NCBI GenBank assembly: GCA_003520425.1
Contig: DOUU01000258.1
Span: 6,740-28,228, forward strand
Reading direction: 5' to 3'
Length of the DNA stretch: 21,489 nucleotides
DNA from: Deltaproteobacteria bacterium
GTDB lineage: Bacteria; Myxococcota_A; UBA9160
The position numbers were made by a program, and so were the translations under genes. Below the pieces are notes generated by a model. The model was given only the letters and a program-made list of their open reading frames with translations, was not told the DNA's origin and ran no database searches. Below are positions 1-7,222 of this stretch, piece by piece (positions within the stretch are counted from its first letter, which is position 1; every line of letters starts with the position of its first letter).

Positions 1-459
1 AAGGCCACGATCTACCGCCGCTGGCCTTCCAAGCTCCCGCTCGTCGTCGAGGCCTTCGGCGGTCTGCCTGCGTTCGAGGAGGTCGACACAGGCGATCTGC
101 GCAAAGACCTCCTCTTCATGCTCAGCAAGTATCTTGATCAGTTCAACGCGACCCCGCTGGCGGTGGTCCTGCCAAGCGTCGTCGGGGAGCGCCTGCACAA
201 CCCGGAGTTTGCTGAGCTGATCGATCCCCTGCTCCGCGGCCGGCGCCAGCCACTCCGGCGGGCGCTCGAGCGCGGTGTCGAGCGCGGTGAGATCTCGCCC
301 GACGTGGATCTGGATCTCGCTGCGGACCTCATCGTGGGCCCGATCGCCGTGAGCCTGTTCTTCACCGGCCGCCGCGTCGGGCCAGCGATGGTGGCGCCCA
401 TGGTCTCGCTCGCGTTGCAAGGAATCGCGCCCGGGCTCAAGGCTCGGAGCTCGGATTAG
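1..459 (+). CDS. TetR/AcrR-family transcriptional regulator, C-terminal part (5' end outside window)
   Basis: The reading frame is open from base 1, so the gene begins upstream of the window. The first visible residues, KATIYRRWPSK, are the recognition-helix end of a TetR_N helix-turn-helix, a very characteristic motif. About 140 residues of helical ligand-binding/dimerisation domain follow, ending in TAG at 457-459. Roughly the first 30-50 residues are missing. Family knowledge: such proteins are dimeric repressors whose C-terminal pocket binds a small molecule. The pocket here gives no hint of the ligand, and the target genes may lie to the left of the window. The stop codon overlaps by four bases the stop of the convergent XdhC-MocA gene. 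Confidence 0.9.
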   Translation, partial: KATIYRRWPSKLPLVVEAFGGLPAFEEVDTGDLRKDLLFMLSKYLDQFNATPLAVVLPSVVGERLHNPEFAELIDPLLRGRRQPLRRALERGVERGEISPDVDLDLAADLIVGPIAVSLFFTGRRVGPAMVAPMVSLALQGIAPGLKARSSD

Positions 460-1826
460 CAGCCCCGTCGAGAGGAACCTGCAACCTCAGGAGGGTTCGG
501 CGCGGACGCGCGCTCTGCCGCGCCGGGGCGCAGCTCCGCGAGTGTGGCGGGCGTGTCGACGTCGAACAGGATGCTGTCGTCCGGCATCTCGACTTCGGCG
601 GCCCGGGCAGCGTGGTGGTCGATCAGCTCCCGCGCGCCGCAGTCCCCTCTGAGCTTTTCCATCTCGGGAAAGAATGCCGCGCTCCACAACACTGGATTGC
701 CGCGCCTGCCACGATGGATCGGTACGCAGATCGCGCGACCGGCGCTCGGATCGAAAGCAGCGATCAGCCGATCGATGTGGTGCGCGCCCACGCGGGGCAT
801 GTCGCCGAGCAGCACGACGGCGCCGTCGACGCCTTGGGGAAGCGCCGCGAGGCCGGCACGCAGGCTGCTGCTCAGCCCTTCCGCGAAGCGAGGATTTTCG
901 ACGATCGTGACGTCGCGTCCGCCGAGCACGGCGCGCATGCGATCGGCGTCGCTACCCACCACCACCAACACGGGCGCAGCCTTCGAGAGGAGGGCCGCCT
1001 CGACCGCGCGCGTGATCATCGGCGCACCCTCGAACTCGGCGAGGAGCTTGTTCTCGGGTGCGAAGCGGCTGGAGCGGCCGGCGGCGAGCACGATCGCGGC
1101 GATGGACGGAGCGCGCTTGGCTGCTCCCGGGCCGCGACGGCGTACCGCGGTAATCTCGGCCATGATTGCGACCGCAATCTCAGCGGGTGATTGCGCGCCG
1201 ATGTCGAGGCCGACCGGTCCGCGGATGCGGGCGAGCGACGCCTCATCGTGGCCTTGAGCGGTAAGGCGCCGTTTGCGCGCAGCGTGCGACTTGCGGCTGC
1301 CCAATGCGCCGATATAGAAGGCGGAACTGCGAAGCGCTGCGTCGAGCGCGGGATCGTCGAGTTTCGGGTCGTGGCTCAGCGTGACGACGGCGGTTCGCTC
1401 GTCGAGATGAAGCCGCTCCAGCGCGACGTCGGGCCAATCATGGTCCACGCAGACGCCCGCGTCGGCGAAGCCCTGGCTCGCGGCGAAGGCTCCGCGCGGA
1501 TCGATCAGAATGACACGGTAGCCGGTCATCGCGGCGATACGCATCAAAGGATGGGCGATGTGCGCCGCGCCGACGACGATGAGCCGGAACGGAGGAAGGA
1601 AAGGCTGCACGAAGACGGTGCCATCGCGGGTCTCGATGCAAGCCCCCTGCTCGCGCGTGAGCGCTTCCCGGGCCGCCGCGAGGACGTCGGCCTCAAGCTG
1701 CAGCTCCCCTTCGCTCGCGCTAGCAAAGACGAGCCCCTGGTCTCCCGTGCGGAGGTGCGTGACGAGGGCAACCGGGTCCTTGGCCGCGCGCGCGGCCTGG
1801 AGCTTGGCCAGCGTTTCGGGACGCAT
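456..1826 (-). CDS. XdhC Rossmann domain fused to MocA-like molybdenum cofactor nucleotidyltransferase
   Basis: A 456-residue two-domain protein for molybdenum cofactor handling. Residues 1-80 form the linker typical of stand-alone XdhC proteins. The Rossmann domain starts at RLIVVGAAHIA (81-91), followed by IDPR (108-111) and GALGSRKSH (173-181). From about residue 241 comes a MobA/MocA-type NTP transferase: LAAGRSSRF (247-255), the NPRFAEGLSSSL segment (311-322), GDMP (341-344), GNPVLW (376-381) and FDVDTP (421-426). Family knowledge: XdhC binds and sulfurates the cofactor for xanthine-dehydrogenase-type enzymes, and MocA adds CMP to molybdopterin. The frame is open further upstream, but ATG at 1826 is preferred: it lies one base after the TGA of the preceding gene (translational coupling) and matches the normal start of the family. 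No molybdoenzyme subunit is in the window. Confidence 0.9.
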   Translation of the reverse strand: MRPETLAKLQAARAAKDPVALVTHLRTGDQGLVFASASEGELQLEADVLAAAREALTREQGACIETRDGTVFVQPFLPPFRLIVVGAAHIAHPLMRIAAMTGYRVILIDPRGAFAASQGFADAGVCVDHDWPDVALERLHLDERTAVVTLSHDPKLDDPALDAALRSSAFYIGALGSRKSHAARKRRLTAQGHDEASLARIRGPVGLDIGAQSPAEIAVAIMAEITAVRRRGPGAAKRAPSIAAIVLAAGRSSRFAPENKLLAEFEGAPMITRAVEAALLSKAAPVLVVVGSDADRMRAVLGGRDVTIVENPRFAEGLSSSLRAGLAALPQGVDGAVVLLGDMPRVGAHHIDRLIAAFDPSAGRAICVPIHRGRRGNPVLWSAAFFPEMEKLRGDCGARELIDHHAARAAEVEMPDDSILFDVDTPATLAELRPGAAERASAPNPPEVAGSSRRGC

Positions 1827-1827
1827 C

Positions 1828-2163
1828 TCACCCGACCCGCTCCACAAAGATCCGGATCTTCCCTCCGCAGGGGAGGCCCAGTGCCCATGCTTCCTCTTGG
1901 CGGACACCGAAGTCGAGAAGACGCGGCTCACCACTCGCAATGGTGTCGAGCGCTGCCTGGATCACCGCGCCCTCGACACAGCCCCCCGAGACGGAACCGA
2001 CAAACCTGCCCTCGGCATCGACTGCGAGCTGGCTGCCAACGGGACGCGGCGACGAGCCCCAGGTCGCGACGACGGTCGCGAGTGCGACCGCCCTGCCGGC
2101 GGCGTGCCAGGCGGCCGCGGTCGACAGCACGTCGAGGTGCGGAGCCGAGGCACTGTTGTCCAT
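1828..2163 (-). CDS. XdhC/CoxI N-domain protein
   Basis: A 111-residue protein matching only the N-terminal XdhC_CoxI domain. Visible hallmarks are ATWGSSPRPVG with VGSVSGGCVEG downstream, and a C-terminal LPCGGKIRIFVE segment; the conserved cysteines of SGGC and LPCGG are present. It presumably acts with the Rossmann-type XdhC encoded immediately downstream, the two polypeptides together equalling one full-length XdhC plus MocA. A longer frame from a TTG at 2205 is possible, but ATG at 2163 has an AGAGG ribosome-binding site ten bases upstream and gives the usual family N-terminus. Expression may be controlled by the palindrome at 2247-2263. Confidence 0.85.
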   Translation of the reverse strand: MDNSASAPHLDVLSTAAAWHAAGRAVALATVVATWGSSPRPVGSQLAVDAEGRFVGSVSGGCVEGAVIQAALDTIASGEPRLLDFGVRQEEAWALGLPCGGKIRIFVERVG

Positions 2164-2246
2164 CCGGTGGGTACCTCTGGGGGTCAGGGTGTGCACTGGC
2201 CCCAAGGCGCTCGAGAAGGGCGCGGCCAGGAACGCGCGAATCCAAA

Positions 2247-2263
2247 TGCAACAATATGGTGCA
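2247..2263 (-). promoter_or_regulatory. NtrC-like palindromic operator upstream of the xdhC operon
   Basis: Read on the minus strand the site is TGCACCATATTGTTGCA, a 17-base imperfect palindrome. It matches the enterobacterial NtrC consensus TGCACC-N5-GGTGCA at 11 of 12 defined positions. It also overlaps a weak sigma-70-like promoter (TTGCTC, 18 bases, CATATT). It lies 84-100 bases upstream of the chosen ATG at 2163. The palindrome is plain in the sequence; NtrC as the binding protein is only an inference. Confidence 0.45.
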
Positions 2264-2292
2264 TCAGGGCCTTGAGGAGCAAGATCTGCGGT

Positions 2293-2314
2293 GCCGCAGG
2301 CGCAGGCCTGCGGC
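2293..2314 (-). terminator. Hairpin downstream of the pirin gene
   Basis: Perfect 8-base inverted arms, GCCGCAGG (2293-2300) and CCTGCGGC (2307-2314), enclose a six-base loop. The hairpin lies 45 bases after the pirin stop, between it and the xdhC promoter region. There is no clear U-tract, so it may be a weak terminator or a 3'-end stabiliser. Confidence 0.4.
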
Positions 2315-2358
2315 GAAAGGCAGCGCGAGGACCAGGCCGATCCGGTCTTGCGCGCCCC

Positions 2359-3057
2359 CTACGTGAGATCGAACACGAGGGCCTCGGCGTCCTCGGCCGC
2401 TGTCAGCGAGACGCTCTTTTCTCCGCTCAGGGCCGCGCCGTCTCCGGCGGCGAGTTTCTCGTCCCGCAGGGCCACAGAGCCGCGGACCACCTGCACCCAG
2501 GCAGCGCGCGAAGGCGGAAGCTCGAGCTCGATTCGGTTTCCAGCGTCGAGCCGCGCCAGGTAGAGATTGGCGTCCTGATGGACCACCACCGATCCGAGTC
2601 GCCCGTCCCGGGACGCGGCGAGGATCAGCTCGTTGCGCCGCACGTCGGAGCGGAAGGTCTTCTGCTCGTAGGAAGGCGTGAGGCCCTTGCGCTCTGGCAG
2701 GATCCAGATCTGGAGGAAATGCACGATTTCACTGTTTGAGGCGTTGAACTCGCTGTGCGTGACGCCGGTCCCGGCGCTCATGCGCTGGACCTCCCCCGGA
2801 CGCAGCACGGCTCCGTTGCCCATGCTGTCGCGGTGCTGAAGCGCACCCTCCAGCACGTAGCTCACAATCTCCATGTCCTCGTGCGAGTGGACGCCAAAGC
2901 CTCGTCCGGGCTGGACGCGGTCCTCGTTGATGACCCGCAGCGTCCGGAAGCCCATGTGCGCGGGATCGTAGTAGTCGGCGAACGAGAACGTGTGGCGACT
3001 GTCGAGCCAGCCGTGCTGGGCATGGCCTCGTTCTGAGCTGCGTCGAACGGTGATCAT
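2359..3057 (-). CDS. Pirin-family protein (YhhW/quercetinase-like bicupin)
   Basis: A 232-residue bicupin. The N-terminal cupin has the pirin metal site: GFGVHSHEDMEIV (H57, H59) and TGVTHSEFNAS (H101, E103). The segment FSFADYYDPAHMGF and the RVINEDRVQPGRGF motif are typical of the YhhW group. The second cupin (about 125-232) lacks metal ligands, as is normal. Family knowledge: bacterial members bind Fe or Ni and some oxidise quercetin in vitro; the physiological role is generally unclear. ATG at 3057 is preferred over an upstream TTG at 3075 because a GAGGGGG ribosome-binding site lies just before it. The gene diverges from the alcohol dehydrogenase gene; a hairpin at 2293-2314 may end its transcript. 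Confidence 0.92.
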   Translation of the reverse strand: MITVRRSSERGHAQHGWLDSRHTFSFADYYDPAHMGFRTLRVINEDRVQPGRGFGVHSHEDMEIVSYVLEGALQHRDSMGNGAVLRPGEVQRMSAGTGVTHSEFNASNSEIVHFLQIWILPERKGLTPSYEQKTFRSDVRRNELILAASRDGRLGSVVVHQDANLYLARLDAGNRIELELPPSRAAWVQVVRGSVALRDEKLAAGDGAALSGEKSVSLTAAEDAEALVFDLT

Positions 3058-3289
3058 GGGATTCCCCCTCGCCAAAAGAGAGGCTCCTCGCCGGGGCCCC
3101 GGGTAGTGCGAGCAGGCGCGAACTTGCGCGCGAGGCGGCCAGCGCGCGCTCTGCGCGGGAGTTCAATGTAGGTCTCCGCGCCAAACTGGAAAGTCGATCG
3201 CCCGCACGTGCCCCGTCTCCCCTCAAGGCGGCACAGCGCTTCTGGGCCTTCCGCCCGAGCGATCTGGCCAATCGCCCGAGGGGAGCGCG

Positions 3290-3295
3290 TATAAT
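3290..3295 (+). promoter_or_regulatory. Consensus -10 box for the alcohol dehydrogenase gene
   Basis: A perfect TATAAT sits 30 bases before the ATG at 3326, implying a leader of about 24 bases that includes the AGGAG ribosome-binding site. No good -35 is seen; the closest is TGGCCA at 3265-3270 with a long 19-base spacer, so an activator or an atypical sigma contact may be needed. The remainder of the 268-base divergent region (3058-3325) is GC-rich with many short GCGC repeats. Confidence 0.55.
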
Positions 3296-3325
3296 GCGAC
3301 GGCCAAACCACAGGAGAAACGACCC

Positions 3326-4411
3326 ATGCGGGCTGCAGTCATGCGCGCGTACAAGACGCCCCTCGGCATCGAGGACATCGAGCTCGCGAGGCCTGGGCCA
3401 CGCGAGGTGCGTGTGCGCACGGCGGCGACCGGGGTGTGTCATAGCGATCTGCACTGCATCGAGGCGGCGCTTCCGGTGCCGCCCCCGACCGTGCTCGGCC
3501 ACGAGCCGGCGGGCGTGGTGGTCGAGGTGGGCCCGGGGGTCACGCATGTCCAGCCCGGGGACCACGTGATCGGATGCCTTTCCGCCTTCTGCGGCAGCTG
3601 TGCCTATTGTCTGTGCGGGCAGCCGAACCTCTGCGGCGGCGCGGCGACACAGCGCGCTCCTGGCGAGCCGCCCCGCCTTTCCAAGAAAGGCGAACTGATC
3701 CACCAGTTTGCACACCTCTCGGCATTCGCCGAGGAGATGCTCGTTCACGAGAATGCGCTGGTGAAGATCCGCAAGGAGATGCCCCTCGACCGTGCGGCTC
3801 TGATTGGGTGCGGCGTGACGACGGGGCTTGGGGCTGCCCTCAACACCGCAAGGATCCGGCCCGGGGAGACCGCAGCTGTGATCGGCTGTGGGGGCGTGGG
3901 TCTTGCGGCGATCCAGGGTTGCCGCATCGGCGGAGCGAGCCGCATCATCGCCGTCGACACCCTCGCCTGGAAGCTCGACCTCGCCAAGAGGCTCGGGGCC
4001 ACCGATGCGATCGATGCGTCTGCGGAAGACGCCATGATGAAGGTGCTCGGGCTCACGGGCGGCGTGGACTACGCCTTCGAGTGCATCGGTCTAAAGCAGA
4101 CTGCCGCTCAAGGCCTCGGCATGATCCGCAAAGGGGGCACGCTCGTGCTGGTGGGAGTGGTGCCGGTCGGCACGAACCTCGAGCTCAACGGCCTCGACAT
4201 CGTCCTTCAAGGCAAGAGCGTCGTAGGTTCGATGATGGGGAGCAACCGGTTCCGCATCGACATGCCGCGCTATGTCGACTTCTATCTCGACGGACGCCTC
4301 AAGCTCGACGAGATGATCTCGCAGCGATTTGGCCTGGACGACGTGAATAAGGCCTTCGACATGATGAAAGCGGGCGAGGTGGCGCGAAGCGTGATTGCCA
4401 TGGCCGGCTAG
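3326..4411 (+). CDS. Zinc-dependent alcohol dehydrogenase (MDR family, class III-like)
   Basis: A 361-residue medium-chain dehydrogenase. Catalytic zinc ligands are C38 (GVCHSD), H59/E60 (GHE) and C162 (GCGVTTG). The structural zinc cysteines C89, C92, C95 and C103 have the standard spacing. The nucleotide-binding loop GCGGVG is at 187-192, and an aspartate (D211, IIAVD) at the end of the next strand predicts NAD rather than NADP. It resembles the class III/AdhD-like branch that oxidises alcohols or thiol adducts; the substrate cannot be read from sequence. The ATG at 3326 is preceded by AGGAG at nine bases. The TAG stop shares the palindrome CTAG with the stop of the convergent DUF2182 gene. 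Confidence 0.93.
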   Translation: MRAAVMRAYKTPLGIEDIELARPGPREVRVRTAATGVCHSDLHCIEAALPVPPPTVLGHEPAGVVVEVGPGVTHVQPGDHVIGCLSAFCGSCAYCLCGQPNLCGGAATQRAPGEPPRLSKKGELIHQFAHLSAFAEEMLVHENALVKIRKEMPLDRAALIGCGVTTGLGAALNTARIRPGETAAVIGCGGVGLAAIQGCRIGGASRIIAVDTLAWKLDLAKRLGATDAIDASAEDAMMKVLGLTGGVDYAFECIGLKQTAAQGLGMIRKGGTLVLVGVVPVGTNLELNGLDIVLQGKSVVGSMMGSNRFRIDMPRYVDFYLDGRLKLDEMISQRFGLDDVNKAFDMMKAGEVARSVIAMAG

Positions 4412-5172
4412 CGCGCAAGCCCTGGCAAGAGCCCGGGGTGAAAGGGCGCGAGCAAAGCTCCGCCGAGCAGCGCAACGCCCGCGACGCGCGAAAGGGCCGG
4501 GCCGTATCGCCAGGTCTTCTCCAGGAACACGACCAGCGCGAGCGCCACCATGGCGGGAACATTCATTAGCCCCACGGCGATCAGCACCGCCATGAGTCCC
4601 GCGCAGCATCCCATGCACCAGATCCCGTGGTGGACGCCCACGCGCAGGTCCCGCCAAGGTCCCCGCACTCCCGAATAATGCGCAAGCGCGCCGACGGGGG
4701 AACGGCAATGCCGGAGGCAGGCGTCCTTCCATCGCGTCAGTTGAAAGGCGCCCGCGCTCGCGTAGATCGCGCTGCCGAGCCAGGGTGCGGTGCGGGGAGC
4801 ATGCAGCACGAGGGCATCGGTAGCCACTTCCGCTGCAAAGGCGAGCGCGCCAAGGGCGGCCCAGGCGCCGAGGTAACCCGCCGCGAACAGAGCCAGTCGG
4901 CTCACGCGCTCAGTGCCGCGCGCACTCCGTCGGATGCTCCGGGACCAGGGGATCGCGACGGGCGCCACCGACGGCAGCATCATGGCCGTCATCATGGCCG
5001 TCCATGTTCCCACAAAGGGCAGGAAAGAAAGCCCCATGGTCCCATCACACTGCGGCATGTCGGCCATGGCGCGCGCCTGGTCGAGCGTCACCCACCAGGC
5101 AAGCGCCGAGGCCACCGCGAGTGCCAGCCAGCCGGCCAGCACTTCGCGCAGCACAGCAGAGTCCTTGGACAT
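4408..5172 (-). CDS. DUF2182 integral membrane protein
   Basis: A 254-residue polytopic membrane protein with about six or seven hydrophobic helices. Diagnostic DUF2182 motifs are TWTAMMTAMMLPSVAP near residue 60, a GIWCMGCCAGLMAVL helix with three closely spaced cysteines, and LEKTWRYGP near the C-terminus. Annotated as a predicted metal-binding membrane protein family, function undefined. It lies 17 bases downstream of a DUF1326 gene on the same strand, a recurrent partnership, so the two probably form one operon and one system. ATG at 5172 is chosen over a TTG directly upstream; the stop codon of the previous gene carries a TAAGGG that could serve as its ribosome-binding site. Its stop overlaps that of the alcohol dehydrogenase. 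Confidence 0.88.
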   Translation of the reverse strand: MSKDSAVLREVLAGWLALAVASALAWWVTLDQARAMADMPQCDGTMGLSFLPFVGTWTAMMTAMMLPSVAPVAIPWSRSIRRSARGTERVSRLALFAAGYLGAWAALGALAFAAEVATDALVLHAPRTAPWLGSAIYASAGAFQLTRWKDACLRHCRSPVGALAHYSGVRGPWRDLRVGVHHGIWCMGCCAGLMAVLIAVGLMNVPAMVALALVVFLEKTWRYGPALSRVAGVALLGGALLAPFHPGLLPGLAR

Positions 5173-5189
5173 CAAAGCGACGAGCGCCC

Positions 5190-5798
5190 TTAGAGGTTGT
5201 ACTCCACTTGCGAGATGAACGCGTTCGAGCCCCGATGGGAGAATGTGAGGCCCGGTGCGCGCACGTCGCAGCGGTCGCTGTTGCGAATTTGAGCTTCACG
5301 AAAGATGAATCCGCTGGGGAGGACGAGGCGTGCATCCGCAGGGCTTCCGTCCATGTCGCCCTTCACCGGCCCGATCTCCACCTCGGCCAGATCCCCAAAG
5401 CGCACGTGGCCGCTCCACTCGTCGTGCCGAATTTGGATCGGCCCGAAGATCACCGTGGGCGGCTCGGCGTAGGTGGCGGCGAAGATCGCAAAAGGCCCGC
5501 CTTCCCCCGCCTCGCCGCGGGCGATCTTCTCGAGCGCGACACGCTGGGCGGGGTTTGCGCGCTCGTCCAGGTAGAGAACCGCCCGTCCGCCTCCGCGGTG
5601 GATGGGGTTCGGCCAGCGCAAGAGCATCCCCACGGCGAGCCCGTCCAGTCGGGTCCCCTGATAGGCGCCCTCGCGGATCCGCCAAACGGTCATGGCCTGG
5701 CAGGTCCCATCCGTCGGGAGCTGGGTCACGTTGCAAGGACAGCCGTGGGCGCAGTTGCAGCTCTCGAGGTAGTCGGACCGCCACCACCAGCTCGCCAC
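5190..5798 (-). CDS. DUF1326 cysteine-rich protein
   Basis: A 202-residue soluble protein with the DUF1326 N-terminal motif: ESCNCAHGCPCNVT gives C14, C16, C20 and C22, with a fifth cysteine at C33. The clustered CxCxxxCxC pattern suggests metal or cluster binding. There is no signal peptide or membrane segment. The body (GPIQIRHDEWSGHVRF and the GSNAFISQVEYNL end) fits the family's usual length of about 200. Start: GTG at 5798, directly after a strong AGGAGGG ribosome-binding site. It is the first gene of a two-gene operon with DUF2182, driven by the promoter at 5835-5864. The function of this pair is unknown to me; metal handling is inference from the cysteines and the partner's annotation. 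Confidence 0.9.
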   Translation of the reverse strand: MASWWWRSDYLESCNCAHGCPCNVTQLPTDGTCQAMTVWRIREGAYQGTRLDGLAVGMLLRWPNPIHRGGGRAVLYLDERANPAQRVALEKIARGEAGEGGPFAIFAATYAEPPTVIFGPIQIRHDEWSGHVRFGDLAEVEIGPVKGDMDGSPADARLVLPSGFIFREAQIRNSDRCDVRAPGLTFSHRGSNAFISQVEYNL

Positions 5799-5834
5799 GG
5801 AACCCTCCTGTGCTCGGACCTGCCGCGGGAGCGG

Positions 5835-5864
5835 ATGCTACGCCCCGTCTGGGCGAGAGGTCAA
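5835..5864 (-). promoter_or_regulatory. Sigma-70-type promoter for the DUF1326-DUF2182 operon
   Basis: On the minus strand TTGACC (5859-5864; five of six to consensus) is followed after 18 bases by TAGCAT (5835-5840; four of six). The predicted transcript starts near 5828, about 30 bases before the GTG at 5798, leaving room for the AGGAGGG ribosome-binding site. Confidence 0.55.
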
Positions 5865-5902
5865 ACGAATAGGAGGGCCGACCCTGCGGCGCGCTGCCAA
5901 GC

Positions 5903-5908
5903 TATGGT
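5903..5908 (+). promoter_or_regulatory. -10-like box giving a near-leaderless phzF-like transcript
   Basis: TATGGT ends nine bases before the ATG at 5918 and no Shine-Dalgarno sequence is present between them. If this is the -10 element, transcription would begin only two to four bases before the start codon. No convincing -35 is visible. Confidence 0.3.
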
Positions 5909-5917
5909 CGTCTCCCG

Positions 5918-6790
5918 ATGCCCCGCTACGACTACCGACTGGTCGAGGTCTTCACCGCCGAGCGCTTCGGCGGCAACCCGCTCGCTGTATTTCCCCGCGC
6001 GGAAGAGCTCTACCCCGAACTCATGCAGCGCTTCGCCGCAGAGTTAAATCTCTCGGAGGCGACCTTCGTCATGCCGTCGACGCGGCGTGACTGCGACTAC
6101 CGCGTACGCATCTTTACACCGCGCAGCGAAATCCCCATGGCGGGACACCCGACGATCGGTACAGCGTTTGTGCTGGGCCATGGCGATCGCGTGGTGTTTG
6201 AAGAGGGTGTCGGGCCGATCCTCGTGGAGCGGGCGACCAGCCCCGCGGGCGCGCCGATCTGGCGGATGACGCAGCCGCGGCCGCGATTCGGAGCCAGCGT
6301 CGAGAAGCGCCCGGCCGTGGCCGCCGCCCTTGGGCTCGACGCGAGCCAGCTCGACGCGAAGCTCCCGATCTGCACCGTTGCCACGGGGCTACCCTTTCTC
6401 ATGATCCCGCTTCGTGACCTCGAAGCTCTCGCACAGGCGCGGCTGCAGTTTGAACGCTGGAAGTCGCTTGGCCTTCAGGCCGAGAACGTTCTCCCCTTCC
6501 CGTTCGTTCAGGTGGCCCCGGCGCGCTTCCGCTGCCGCATGTTTGCGCCCGAGGAAGGCATTGCCGAGGACCCCGCCACCGGTTCGGCCGCAGGGCCACT
6601 CGGGGCGTATCTCGTGGCCCATGGCGTGGTTCCGGCGGGGGCTCCGGCCCGTCTCGAGTGCGAGCAGGGCGTTGAAATGGGCCGCCCGAGCCGCCTCTAC
6701 GTGGAGGTGGACGGTACGCCCTCGGATCTTGCTGGGGTGCGGGTCGGAGGCGAGTGCATCTCCATGGGCGGCGGCTACTTTGAACTGTGA
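5918..6790 (+). CDS. PhzF-family isomerase/epimerase
   Basis: A 290-residue protein of the PhzF fold, two pseudo-symmetric halves related to diaminopimelate epimerase. Hallmarks: FTAERFGGNPLAV (12-24), catalytic glutamate E47 in LNLSEATFV, the IFTPRSEIPMAGHPTIG segment, and EDPATGSA (217-224). Family knowledge: phenazine PhzF isomerises trans-2,3-dihydro-3-hydroxyanthranilate, but most members, found widely without other phz genes, have unknown substrates. No other phenazine gene is present here, so phenazine synthesis is not supported. The stop TGA overlaps by one base the ATG of the DCC-family gene, indicating translational coupling. No ribosome-binding site precedes the ATG. Confidence 0.92.
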   Translation: MPRYDYRLVEVFTAERFGGNPLAVFPRAEELYPELMQRFAAELNLSEATFVMPSTRRDCDYRVRIFTPRSEIPMAGHPTIGTAFVLGHGDRVVFEEGVGPILVERATSPAGAPIWRMTQPRPRFGASVEKRPAVAAALGLDASQLDAKLPICTVATGLPFLMIPLRDLEALAQARLQFERWKSLGLQAENVLPFPFVQVAPARFRCRMFAPEEGIAEDPATGSAAGPLGAYLVAHGVVPAGAPARLECEQGVEMGRPSRLYVEVDGTPSDLAGVRVGGECISMGGGYFEL

Positions 6791-7188
6791 TGGAGAGGCC
6801 CACCATCCTCTTTGACGGGGTTTGCAACCTTTGCAACCGCACGGTGCGCTTCGTGCTCGCCCGAGACCCGGCCGAGCGTTTCGCCTTTGCGCCTCTTCAG
6901 TCCGCGAAGGGCCGTGAGCTCTTGACGCGGGTGGGGCTCGCCCAAGACGTGCGGACCAGCATCGTGCTGGTCGAAGGGGAGCGCTCCTTCGAGAAAAGCG
7001 ACGCGATGCTCCGCATCCTCGCCGGCCTCTCCGGCCCTTGGCCCGCTCTGGCACTTCTCCGCGTGGTTCCGCGCAGACTGCGCGACGCCGTCTACGACTG
7101 GATTGCCGCGAACCGCTATCGCTGGTTCGGCCAGCGTGCGGAGTGCATGCTGCCCACGCCCGAGCAGCGTCGCCGCTTCTTGGTCTAG
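6790..7188 (+). CDS. DCC-family (DUF393) thiol-disulfide oxidoreductase-like protein
   Basis: A 132-residue DUF393 protein. The family motif DGVCNLC is at residues 9-15, giving a CxxC pair (C12, C15), followed by the conserved FAPLQSAKG and SDAMLRIL segments and a C-terminal RYRWFGQR. It is predicted to be thioredoxin-like and to act on disulfides, but no member-specific substrate can be deduced. ATG at 6790 is chosen because TGATG fuses it to the PhzF stop; an in-frame GTG three bases earlier is less likely. It sits between PhzF and a prenyltransferase, in the same orientation. Confidence 0.88.
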   Translation: MERPTILFDGVCNLCNRTVRFVLARDPAERFAFAPLQSAKGRELLTRVGLAQDVRTSIVLVEGERSFEKSDAMLRILAGLSGPWPALALLRVVPRRLRDAVYDWIAANRYRWFGQRAECMLPTPEQRRRFLV

Positions 7189-7222
7189 ACATTTCCACCA
7201 AAGGCTTTTCCCGGAGGTCCCC

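Noticed and set aside
1824..1940. Frameshift splitting a single xdhC gene
   Set aside because: The downstream ATG lies one base after the TGA and starts a peptide that matches the usual N-terminus of stand-alone XdhC proteins, so two genes are intended.
2164..2263. A second sigma-54 promoter upstream of xdhC
   Set aside because: TTGCAT is present, but the position ten bases upstream of its GC is CA, not GG; no -24 element can be aligned.
5918..6790. Phenazine biosynthesis locus
   Set aside because: Only a PhzF-like gene is present; none of phzA/B, phzD, phzE or phzG is in the window, and the family is broadly distributed without phenazines.
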